12,807 bases of DNA, from assembly GCA_022360595.1 (NCBI GenBank), contig JAKSCN010000463.1, positions 1 through 12,807 on the forward strand, given 5' to 3'. The position numbers and the translations under genes were made by a program. Below the pieces are notes generated by a model, which saw only the letters and a program-made list of their open reading frames with translations, was not told the origin of the DNA and searched no databases. How positions within the stretch are numbered: position 1 is the first letter of the stretch; each line of letters opens with the position of its first letter. Positions 1 to 6,063 of this stretch are shown here, in pieces. This stretch comes from Chromatiales bacterium (GTDB lineage: Bacteria > Pseudomonadota > Gammaproteobacteria > Chromatiales > Chromatiaceae).

Positions 1-1548
1 CGAATGGAAGCGGGGGTGGTTTTTCAGTGCCTGGGCGAGCACTTTGACGTAATTCTGAGTGCGCTTTATATGGCCACCCGTCTCTGGATCGCGGTATTCA
101 GCCATGGCGCCGAAACCCTCGATGGTGGCCTCCTGGCTGAGCAGAATCTGCTGGGTGATATGCCTGCTGCGGTGCTGTTCCTGCCAATACTTAAACAGGG
201 CGGTGATGATCACGATAATGCAGATGGTCACAATGGCCGGAAAGGGGGAGATGACCGTGTCCATTTGGTGGAACAGAATGTAGGAGTTGGTACACAGCAG
301 AAACATGCTGAGCAGGGCGGATAGCATGATGGCGATGGGGCCGGACCAGGCCATGAGTACCGAAAAGAGTCCTCCCGCCAAGAGCACTGAGCTTAGCTCG
401 GCAAAATGGGCGCTGCTGGGGTATGCCAGAAATTTACCTTGCAAAATGTTGTCGACGATAGTGGCGTGAAACTCTATGCCTGTCGAAAGCGGGTTGAGCG
501 GGGTTGGTCGATAGTCCTGTAGTCCGGTGGCTGATACGCCAATCAAAATGATTCGGTCTTTGATCAATGCGGGGTCGATAGAATCATTCAGCAGGGTACT
601 GGCCGATACGTGTTGGTAGGTGGTTTCAGTGTCGGTGAAGTGCAGTAGTAAATTGCCCGCCCTATCCAGGGGAATGGTGTTGTTTGCCAATTTTAGGCTA
701 AATCCATCACTCTCTGATTTGAGCAGTAGCTGTTCGGCACCGAGAGCAGTGCTCAATGTCTGTAGCGCAAAGCTGGGATAGAGTCGATCTTGATAGGTGA
801 TTACCAATGGAGTACGGCGATAGATACCGTCATTGTCCGGGCGTCCATTGATGAAGCCAGCGGCTGGTGCCGATGCCGAGAGGGTATCGATGTTACAGAG
901 CAGCCCGGAAGGTTGGTGCAGAGCCTGCTTGGCTTGAGTCTGCTCGGCGCTGGTGAGCAACGCCATATTGACGGCGCGGGGTAGGCACTCATCTGTCGTG
1001 TTGCCGTTAAAGTCAAAGAAATAGCTGAGGATAAAGGGGCCGCTAGCCAGTACCCTGCTTAAAGTGGCGTCGTAATCGCGTTGGTCTGCCGGAATTGCAT
1101 CAAGTGAGATGGTGGAGCCAAACTGTTGGAGGAGCTGGCGCTGCACTTCGACAGGTGAGGTGTGGTCCGGTTCGGTAAAGAGTGCGTCGATACCGACTGC
1201 GGCGGGGGAATGTTGGTTGATCTTCTCAAGTAGCTCCGCAATGCGGTTGCGTGACCAGGGCCATTGGCCGATCTGTTTTAGGCTGGTTTCATCGATATCA
1301 ATGATGGTCAGGGTATTGGCGACGACCGGCTTCTGGTCGACGAGCGTTAATTGGTTGTCGTAGAAGCTGCTTGACAGTCTCTCCAGCGTTCTGGGTGAAG
1401 TGAGTAGAAGTAAAAAGATGGCCAGAGAGATGGTGCATCCGATGGCGATGACTTGCAGGCGCTCGCGGATCCTTGGTTGCTGCTTATTACCAAGCTCGGC
1501 GGTGTAGGCGCGAGGACGGGGCTTTAATTTTCTTGCCACTCTTTTCAT
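1..1548 (-). CDS. CHASE2-domain membrane protein with C-terminal HD-GYP domain (3' end cut by window)
   Basis: An uninterrupted frame of 516 codons runs from the ATG at 1548 to the left edge, so the C-terminus is missing. The predicted order is a short basic cytoplasmic tail (1-30), a membrane helix (about 32-50), a long periplasmic CHASE2-type sensor region (about 60-375, with IIDIDETSL near 82-90 and DRIILIGVSA near 331-340), three membrane helices (about 384-402, 405-424, 433-452), then a cytoplasmic part starting GFGAMAEYRDPETGGHIKRT at 478-497. That last motif is the typical opening of HD-GYP domains, which hydrolyse c-di-GMP; the HD and GYP residues lie outside the window. It begins 2 bases after the stop of the OmpA-domain gene, so it is the third gene of the FecR-OmpA-CHASE2 operon. 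Inferred role: membrane sensor controlling c-di-GMP. CHASE2 is more familiar fused to adenylate cyclase, kinase or GGDEF outputs. Confidence 0.85.
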   Translation of the reverse strand, partial: MKRVARKLKPRPRAYTAELGNKQQPRIRERLQVIAIGCTISLAIFLLLLTSPRTLERLSSSFYDNQLTLVDQKPVVANTLTIIDIDETSLKQIGQWPWSRNRIAELLEKINQHSPAAVGIDALFTEPDHTSPVEVQRQLLQQFGSTISLDAIPADQRDYDATLSRVLASGPFILSYFFDFNGNTTDECLPRAVNMALLTSAEQTQAKQALHQPSGLLCNIDTLSASAPAAGFINGRPDNDGIYRRTPLVITYQDRLYPSFALQTLSTALGAEQLLLKSESDGFSLKLANNTIPLDRAGNLLLHFTDTETTYQHVSASTLLNDSIDPALIKDRIILIGVSATGLQDYRPTPLNPLSTGIEFHATIVDNILQGKFLAYPSSAHFAELSSVLLAGGLFSVLMAWSGPIAIMLSALLSMFLLCTNSYILFHQMDTVISPFPAIVTICIIVIITALFKYWQEQHRSRHITQQILLSQEATIEGFGAMAEYRDPETGGHIKRTQNYVKVLAQALKNHPRFHS

Positions 1549-1550
1549 GG

Positions 1551-2138
1551 CTAGCGAATCTGTACCTCTACGCGGCGGTTTTTGGGTTCGATCTGTCCGT
1601 CTGGTGTCGCTATCTGTGGGTCGTTCTCACCGTAATAGGCGATATCCATGCATGCGGCTTTGATGCCGGATCGCACCAGCTTCGCCTTGATGTTTGTTGC
1701 ACGGCGTAGTGAAAGCTGTTCATTGTAGTTGCCGTCACCGCTGCGATTGGCATGGCCTATGATACTGATATCACAAGATTGCCGTGCGGCGATATTCTTT
1801 AGGATTGAGGAGAGCCGTTTGGCTGAGCGCGGTTGTAATGTTACCGAATCAAACTTGAAGTAGAGGATATATCGGATGGGCGGTTTGGGTTCATTCGCCA
1901 GCAGGGCGCTGAATCGCGCGTCTATTTGCGCTTTGTTCAGGACGACCGGTGTAGTGGGTGTTTTTTGAGCGTAAGTTACTTTGGTGCTTTCACCGGCTTG
2001 GTTCAATAGTTGTTGTCCGCTGCTGGTGGTTACCGACACTTGGCCCACCGTACCGTTTGCGTCTCGAACCAGCACCACTTTAGTGGATGAGCAGGCGGCA
2101 AGAAAACAGGCACTGAGTATAGTGCCGAGGAACTTCAT
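1551..2138 (-). CDS. OmpA-family peptidoglycan-associated lipoprotein
   Basis: The product has 195 residues. A lipoprotein signal (MKFLGTILSACFLAAC) puts the predicted lipidated cysteine at 16. A linker follows, then an OmpA C-terminal-like domain from about 88 to 195 (YILYFKFDS, GHANRSGDG, LSLRRA, YYGENDP, NRRVEVQI). Such domains bind peptidoglycan non-covalently in the periplasm. The Asp usually seen after GHT/A (GHTD) is Asn131 here, while the conserved Arg of the LSLRRA stretch (146) is kept, so diaminopimelate binding may be altered. I chose ATG 2138 because GGTGA lies 5 bases upstream and the signal peptide then begins cleanly; an in-frame GTG at 2147 would add MTH and is a real alternative. 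It sits between the FecR-domain and CHASE2 genes with almost no spacing, which suggests it works with them at the envelope. Confidence 0.85.
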   Translation of the reverse strand: MKFLGTILSACFLAACSSTKVVLVRDANGTVGQVSVTTSSGQQLLNQAGESTKVTYAQKTPTTPVVLNKAQIDARFSALLANEPKPPIRYILYFKFDSVTLQPRSAKRLSSILKNIAARQSCDISIIGHANRSGDGNYNEQLSLRRATNIKAKLVRSGIKAACMDIAYYGENDPQIATPDGQIEPKNRRVEVQIR

Positions 2139-2149
2139 GTGCGTCACCG

Positions 2150-2578
2150 CTATTTCACCTCGACCAGAATTTTTGTACCGCGTAGCCCCAGAGTGGCAGT
2201 GGGGGTTTTTATCTTGACTGACTCTGGTGATATGCGTCCAATAGCACCGGAGAGAAAGCTGATAGTCCCCTTGATGATGTTGCCAATGAAAGAGACCTCT
2301 TTCTCGGCTGGATTGAAAATGAACTCATCAATGGTAAAGCGAGTCTCCGGGCCGAGAGTGAGAACAGCGCCATCGATAAAGATGATGCCGACGGAGCCTT
2401 GTGTGTGGGTGATAACCTGATCACCTGTGTGTATAGGGGTGCCAACGGCAGCTTCTATCTCTTGGCCTGCGTGTATGATGACTGCTTCGGGTTGGTAGGT
2501 TTTTACGCTTCCAATTGGATCAGCGCTATGCGCGCTAGTCAGGCATAACAATAGAAAGATGAGGACTGGCAGGCGCAT
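2150..2578 (-). CDS. Secreted FecR-domain protein
   Basis: A 142-residue protein with a Sec signal peptide (MRLPVLIFLLLCLTSAHSA, cleavage near 19). The mature part is a single FecR-like domain: GTPIHTGDQV at 46-55, a stretch around IFIDGAVLTLGPETRF at 66-81, and the end motif TPTATLGLRGT at 125-135. In ferric-citrate signalling FecR is an anti-sigma/sensor protein, but this one has no membrane anchor or sigma-binding N-terminus, so only the periplasmic module is present. Stand-alone FecR-domain proteins beside CHASE2 proteins are, as I recall, a recurring genomic pairing. AAGGAG sits 5 bases before the ATG. It is first in the operon: the OmpA gene starts about 11 bases past its stop, or closer if the GTG start is used. 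Ligand unknown. Confidence 0.85.
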   Translation of the reverse strand: MRLPVLIFLLLCLTSAHSADPIGSVKTYQPEAVIIHAGQEIEAAVGTPIHTGDQVITHTQGSVGIIFIDGAVLTLGPETRFTIDEFIFNPAEKEVSFIGNIIKGTISFLSGAIGRISPESVKIKTPTATLGLRGTKILVEVK

Positions 2579-2845
2579 TGGGCTCCTTCTAGCTCGGAAG
2601 AGTATGATTTTTATTTTCGATTATTTTAAACACGTTCATGTGGCTTCGCACAATAATTATTGCGGGCTGTGATCGTCTTCTTGGGGAGATTAAATCCTGA
2701 ACTATGCTGCCGGCGCGGTACAGTATCTGATCGTGGAGAAGAGCGATCAAATTCAGAGTGTAATAACCCATCCGGCTATTGCATATAAAGCCGGTGATGG
2801 TGCTTGTTTACATCCAGAGTCAGTTGAGCTTAAGGCCTGTTAACA
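2579..2845. other. Non-coding spacer upstream of the FecR operon
   Basis: No convincing gene is seen. The AT-rich stretch 2601-2660 is the likely promoter region for the leftward FecR operon. A weak candidate is TTGTGC (2653-2648) with TTTAAA (2630-2625) at 17-base spacing, on the minus strand. A short inverted repeat CCGGCT / AGCCGG lies at 2772-2777 and 2789-2794 with an 11-base loop; it lacks an adjacent T-run, so it is not called as a terminator. The right end runs into the solo repeat copy at 2830-2852. Confidence 0.4.
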
Positions 2846-2852
2846 CTAATTT
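2830..2852 (+). repeat. Solo copy of the MITE terminal repeat
   Basis: TTAA followed by GGCCTGTTAACACTAATTT. The 19 bases after the YTAR-type tetranucleotide match the left end of the element at 3071-3251 exactly, in the same orientation. The rest of the element does not follow. The copy covers the last codon and the stop (TAG, 2848-2846) of the leftward small cysteine gene. It is directly followed by a perfect hairpin, ATGCTA-CGTA-TAGCAT (2853-2868). Confidence 0.8.
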
Positions 2853-3049
2853 ATGCTACGTATAGCATCGAACTCCTCGCTGACCGCCAGTGTTGAGATG
2901 TGGATTGCTTTGTTGCTCGCCAGTTTATTGGCCGCCTGTTTTTCTGCTTTCAGATAAGGGCATTCCCCAGGACGCCAGTCGCAGGCAACACCTTTTAGCA
3001 CCAAGTGGGTGCAGCCAGAGCAGAGGCTCTCTTCGTAGATTTTTCGCAT
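2846..3049 (-). CDS. Small four-cysteine protein, unknown function
   Basis: A 67-residue frame starts at ATG 3049, with GGAG 9 bases upstream. Four cysteines at 10, 13, 23 and 30 form C-x2-C-x9-C-x6-C (LCSGC, CDWRPGEC), a spacing able to hold zinc or an Fe-S cluster. The remainder is predicted helical and Ala/Lys-rich (KAEKQAANKLASNKA). No signal peptide or membrane segment is seen. I do not recognise the family. The final residue and the stop codon lie inside a solo MITE end, and the start lies only 21 bases from the outer edge of the palindromic element, so the gene is bracketed by two direct copies of the repeat. The C-terminus may therefore have been truncated or rewritten by insertion. 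The cysteine pattern and ribosome-binding site argue for a real gene. Confidence 0.6.
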   Translation of the reverse strand: MRKIYEESLCSGCTHLVLKGVACDWRPGECPYLKAEKQAANKLASNKAIHISTLAVSEEFDAIRSIN

Positions 3050-3070
3050 GATGGTACTCTCCAGTAGACA

Positions 3071-3251
3071 CTAGGGCCTGTTAACACTAATTTGATCATC
3101 ACTGCCAATGGCCCTGCGGGTTGAGCCTAAAAAAGCACCACTCAGCGTTACTCGTCGCTTATTTGGAGCAACCAAACCACGTTCCTCGTGCCTTGATTGG
3201 TGCTTTTTTAGGCTCAACAGTGACGATTAAATTAGTGTTAACAGCCTCTAA
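3071..3251. mobile_element. Palindromic MITE-like element with nested inverted repeats
   Basis: The ends at 3072-3104 and 3218-3250 are inverted repeats of 33 bases with 4 mismatches (core TGTTAACACTAATTT). Inside, a 21-base perfect inverted repeat (3120-3140 with 3198-3218, beginning GTTGAGCCTAAAAAAGC) encloses a loop of about 57 bases. The right outer and inner arms abut; the left arms are separated by 15 unmatched bases, so the whole element can fold into one long hairpin. CTA lies at both borders (3071-3073, 3248-3250), a possible 3-base target duplication; read inwards, the flanks fit YTAR. No reading frame of transposase size is present, so it is non-autonomous. Relatedness to IS5-superfamily elements is inferred from the target preference and the terminal sequence only. 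It separates the small cysteine gene from the diguanylate cyclase gene. Confidence 0.8.
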
Positions 3252-3265
3252 TAAAATTAACATGA

Positions 3266-3299
3266 ATTCAGTAAATTACAACGATATTCTTTACTGAAT
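3266..3299. repeat. AT-rich inverted repeat downstream of the GGDEF gene
   Basis: ATTCAGTAAA (3266-3275) pairs perfectly with TTTACTGAAT (3290-3299) around a 14-base loop. It lies about 48 bases past the stop of the leftward diguanylate cyclase gene and just outside the MITE. It could help end that transcript, but the stem is AT-rich and no U-tract follows directly, so an operator or a remnant repeat is equally possible. Confidence 0.4.
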
Positions 3300-3347
3300 A
3301 ATTAAAAAGTTGAGCTAAGTTGACTTTTGTTTGCGAATTGGGAATGG

Positions 3348-4475
3348 TTATTTGGAGGAGGTGGCTACAACGACCCTGTTTCGGCCGCTATTTTTGGCGT
3401 CGTAGAGGGCTTTATCGGCGCTGTTGAGTAGGCGTTCGCCGCTCTCCTCGGCAGACTCTTCTGGATGTAAGGTAAGCGTGCTGACACCAATAGAGACGGT
3501 AATCGCCAGTTCTTGGTCATTACGCAGAGGGATAGCCTGCCGGCTAACCGATTTGCGGATACGCTCGGCTAGTTGCGAGGCCTCTTGCAGGGAGGTTTGG
3601 GGTAGTACCAGCGTGAACTCTTCACCACCATAACGGATAGCGATATCTGAAGCGCGCAGGCACTCGCTGATGCGCAGGGCCAGTTCTCGCAGCACCATGT
3701 CTCCAGCGTGATGCCCGTGGTTGTCGTTGACTTGCTTGAAGTGATCGGCGTCTATGAACAGGCAGCTCAGCGGGTGTTGATAACGCTGGGCGCGGGATAT
3801 CTCTTCGCTTAGGCGACGTTCCAGATAACGGCGATTGTGCAGTCCGGTAAGGGCGTCGGTAAGACCACTGATCACCAGGTGCTCACGGTTGGCCACGTTC
3901 TCCAGACAGATAGCGCCTATGGTTGCCAAACGGTTGAGAAAGTCGCTGGCATGGTGTCGGGTGAAACGATAGGGGTCACGGCTGCCCATGTTGAGACAAC
4001 CGACCAACTGGCCATTACGCAGCATGGGAAGCAGGGCGACGCTGCCGATATCGGTGGCCTTGGTTGAAAGCAGCGTCTCGTGGTTCTGCTGGACATAGAT
4101 ACCCAAACGAGGTTTCGAGAGGTAACGCACGGCAGGGTCGAACTCGTGGCAACTATCAAGAAAGCGTATTTCCGGTAAATCTTCGGGGTGGGTGTTGGTG
4201 TGCAGGAGAAGGTGGCGCAGCTCGTGAGACTCATCCAACAGAATCAGTGTAATATAGGGGAGGTCGAAGGATTTTTTCATACCTTCGGTCATATAGTTCA
4301 ACAGTAATGGAAGACTATCGCAGGTTAGCAGGGATAGCTCACGCTCGTGGAAACGTTTCAATACAGCTTCATTTTTGTGCGCCTCTTCCGACAGCGCAAG
4401 CAAGCGCTGCCTCAGGAGGTGGATCTCCTCCTGTGGGTCCCGTGGTTGATCAATAGGATAAGCCTTTTTCCGCAT
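3348..4475 (-). CDS. Diguanylate cyclase with N-terminal DUF484/GAF-like sensor
   Basis: A 375-residue soluble protein. Residues about 15-48 are a coiled coil. Residues 50-198 resemble DUF484/GAF domains (SVALLPMLRNGQLVGCLNMGSRDPYRF at 145-171 is shown here only by its key parts: SVALLP, GCLNMGSRDP, RF). Residues 205-370 are a GGDEF domain: DALTGLHNRRYLERRL at 207-222, IDADHFKQVND at 241-251, and the active-site motif GGEEF at 283-287. An RxxD inhibitory site (RASD, 274-277) sits five residues before the motif, so product feedback inhibition is expected. It should make c-di-GMP from two GTP in the cytoplasm, with the GAF-like part sensing an unknown signal. No strong ribosome-binding site precedes ATG 4475. 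It is transcribed divergently from the DUF4124 gene. A c-di-GMP hydrolase-type gene (1-1548) lies further along the same strand but beyond the repeat region. Confidence 0.92.
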   Translation of the reverse strand: MRKKAYPIDQPRDPQEEIHLLRQRLLALSEEAHKNEAVLKRFHERELSLLTCDSLPLLLNYMTEGMKKSFDLPYITLILLDESHELRHLLLHTNTHPEDLPEIRFLDSCHEFDPAVRYLSKPRLGIYVQQNHETLLSTKATDIGSVALLPMLRNGQLVGCLNMGSRDPYRFTRHHASDFLNRLATIGAICLENVANREHLVISGLTDALTGLHNRRYLERRLSEEISRAQRYQHPLSCLFIDADHFKQVNDNHGHHAGDMVLRELALRISECLRASDIAIRYGGEEFTLVLPQTSLQEASQLAERIRKSVSRQAIPLRNDQELAITVSIGVSTLTLHPEESAEESGERLLNSADKALYDAKNSGRNRVVVATSSK

Positions 4476-4572
4476 AGTTAAATTATCGGTTGTTGTTGTT
4501 TAGGCTTGATCTCTTTTTTACTACGTGTTGCCAATGTTAGTCAGTATGGTTGTTTTTGAGGAGGGATTCTCT

Positions 4573-5010
4573 ATGTTGGTAAGCGCCAAACCAGGAAGGT
4601 TTATGGTAACTCTCAAATTTGGGCTCTGTCTCACGCTTTTTTCAATGCCGTTGTTAGCGGGTGAAACGGTCTATCGCTGTCGCGATGATCGTGGCCGGGT
4701 GCTTTATCAGCAGTCCCCTTGTCTTAGTGGCTCCAGCGAGCAGGTGAATGTCGAAGTGCAGTCGAGTGCTTGGTTACCGGTAGAGAATGCGAAAAAAATT
4801 CTGGCAAAACCCATTAAAAAGAAGAAGCGTAAGCAGAGCTTCAAGGGGTGGAAGCAGCGCAAGAAGCTGGAGCAGAAGTGCGCAAGGGTTGAGAAACGTT
4901 TGGAGCGCATTCAATCAAAATTGCGTGCGGGCTATAAGGCTTCCCAAGGCAATAAGTTACGGCGCCAACGGGAGGAGTTGGAAGACTTTCATTACGATAA
5001 CTGTCCTTGA
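4573..5010 (+). CDS. Secreted DUF4124-type protein with basic coiled-coil tail
   Basis: A 145-residue protein. The signal peptide has an n-region MLVSAKPGRFMVTLK and a hydrophobic core to about 30 (PLLAG). A short DUF4124-like module follows (VYRCRDDRGRVLYQQSPC, 33-50), with Cys36 and Cys50. Next come a very basic segment (KKKKRK, 83-87) and a likely coiled coil (98-140). The C-terminus carries a last cysteine (144). I chose ATG 4573 because AGGAGG lies 8 bases upstream. ATG 4525 has no such site and would put 16 extra residues before the signal; ATG 4603, with AGGA 6 bases upstream, is also possible. DUF4124 proteins are common in gammaproteobacterial envelopes and have no assigned role. It converges with the thioredoxin-like gene, 24 bases apart. 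Confidence 0.75.
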   Translation: MLVSAKPGRFMVTLKFGLCLTLFSMPLLAGETVYRCRDDRGRVLYQQSPCLSGSSEQVNVEVQSSAWLPVENAKKILAKPIKKKKRKQSFKGWKQRKKLEQKCARVEKRLERIQSKLRAGYKASQGNKLRRQREELEDFHYDNCP

Positions 5011-5034
5011 CCAGTCATGCAGTAAAGAGGGTTG

Positions 5035-6063
5035 TCAGTTGGAGTAAGCGTGACTCTGTTCGGAACGCCAGAGCTGATAATTGGGGTGGCTCTGGTAGCC
5101 GCCACTAAGCACGTAGTTGAGGATATTGCGTAGCCGGTAGAACTGCACTACCGAATCGGCTCGGATGATCTCATTACCCTCGGGGTCAAAAAAGATGATT
5201 GATGGCGTGTAGAAGATCTCCAGCTTGTTGGCCCACTGTCTGGCGGTCAGCTTTTCGCCAGTGGGTGTCAAGACGGGAGTATTGGTATTGATATCCAGTT
5301 GGATTGTCTGAAAGCTTTCGAATAGATCACTTATCTCGTCCTCTTGCAGTGGCTGGGCGTGGAGGACGTCGCAGGCATGGCAGTTCCCTTGTTCAAAGAA
5401 GACGGCGAGGGGGTGTGCGGCAGGAAAGTGATTGCGCTGCAGTGCGTAGGGTGGTTGGTCGAAGAATGGCTGCTCATTCAGCTCATCCGGTTCAAAAGTG
5501 AGACTGCCGTCGGCACGGCGTAAGTAGTCGCTGAAGCGCTCATTACGGTAGTGACCGTCAGCCACATATTCCAGGGCTGCGCGAAATTTGTAGGGTGGGT
5601 AGTAGCCACGCAGTTGTAGCGCTTCATTGCCGTCGGCATCGATAAAGATCAACGAAGGGGTGAAGTTGGTTTTTTTGCGTACCGAATATTGGCGTTCGGT
5701 GAGGATTTCACCAGTAATATCCGTCAGCTCCTGTACACCCCAGATATCGACGGCAATCACGTCAAAATGTTTTTCGGTGTAACTGCGGATGTCACTGGCG
5801 CCAAAATTGACGTTGAGGAATTTTTCACAGTAGGGACAGCGTTGTTGACCGAAATAGACGATGATGCCGCGTTTGCCCGACTCCACTGCCTGCTGTAGAT
5901 CCTCCGGTAGGTCGAGAAAGCTCTCTTTGAACCACTCGGGGTGGCCTAAGGGTTCACTTAACGGTGTGTCGTCAAACAGATAAGGGGAATCAGCAAAGAG
6001 GGTGATTGGTGCCAGCAACGCCAGCACCGAGATCAGATGGCGATTGAGGCGTCTCAAGCTCAA
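5035..6063 (-). CDS. Exported two-domain thioredoxin-fold protein (SoxW-like)
   Basis: A 342-residue protein with a signal peptide (about 1-24, hydrophobic ISVLALLAPITLFA). It holds two thioredoxin folds in tandem. Domain 1 (about 45-175) has the active site CPYC (76-79) and a cis-proline in FTPSLIF (P136). Domain 2 (about 215-325) has CHAC (228-231) and a cis-proline in YTPSIIF (P287). Both CxxC pairs are intact, so both domains may be redox-active in the periplasm. The first resembles SoxW / thioredoxin-like proteins that keep periplasmic partners reduced. The start is TTG at 6063, whose bases overlap the cysQ stop (TTGA, a 2-base overlap), with AGGA 6 bases upstream: translational coupling to cysQ is likely. 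It is last in the nudE-cysQ operon. Its partner protein is not identified here. Confidence 0.8.
   Translation of the reverse strand: MSLRRLNRHLISVLALLAPITLFADSPYLFDDTPLSEPLGHPEWFKESFLDLPEDLQQAVESGKRGIIVYFGQQRCPYCEKFLNVNFGASDIRSYTEKHFDVIAVDIWGVQELTDITGEILTERQYSVRKKTNFTPSLIFIDADGNEALQLRGYYPPYKFRAALEYVADGHYRNERFSDYLRRADGSLTFEPDELNEQPFFDQPPYALQRNHFPAAHPLAVFFEQGNCHACDVLHAQPLQEDEISDLFESFQTIQLDINTNTPVLTPTGEKLTARQWANKLEIFYTPSIIFFDPEGNEIIRADSVVQFYRLRNILNYVLSGGYQSHPNYQLWRSEQSHAYSN

Noticed and set aside
4..469. Plus-strand frames near the left edge
   Set aside because: They are antisense to the continuous 516-codon CHASE2-HD-GYP frame.
2589..2771. Minus-strand frame of 60 codons upstream of the FecR gene
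   Set aside because: It has no domain, ends in the probable promoter region of the operon, and its composition is not protein-like.
3119..3218. Inner palindrome as a dedicated intrinsic terminator for the GGDEF gene
   Set aside because: The A6/T6 runs lie inside the stem and the structure belongs to the repeat element; termination there may occur but is not its evident purpose.
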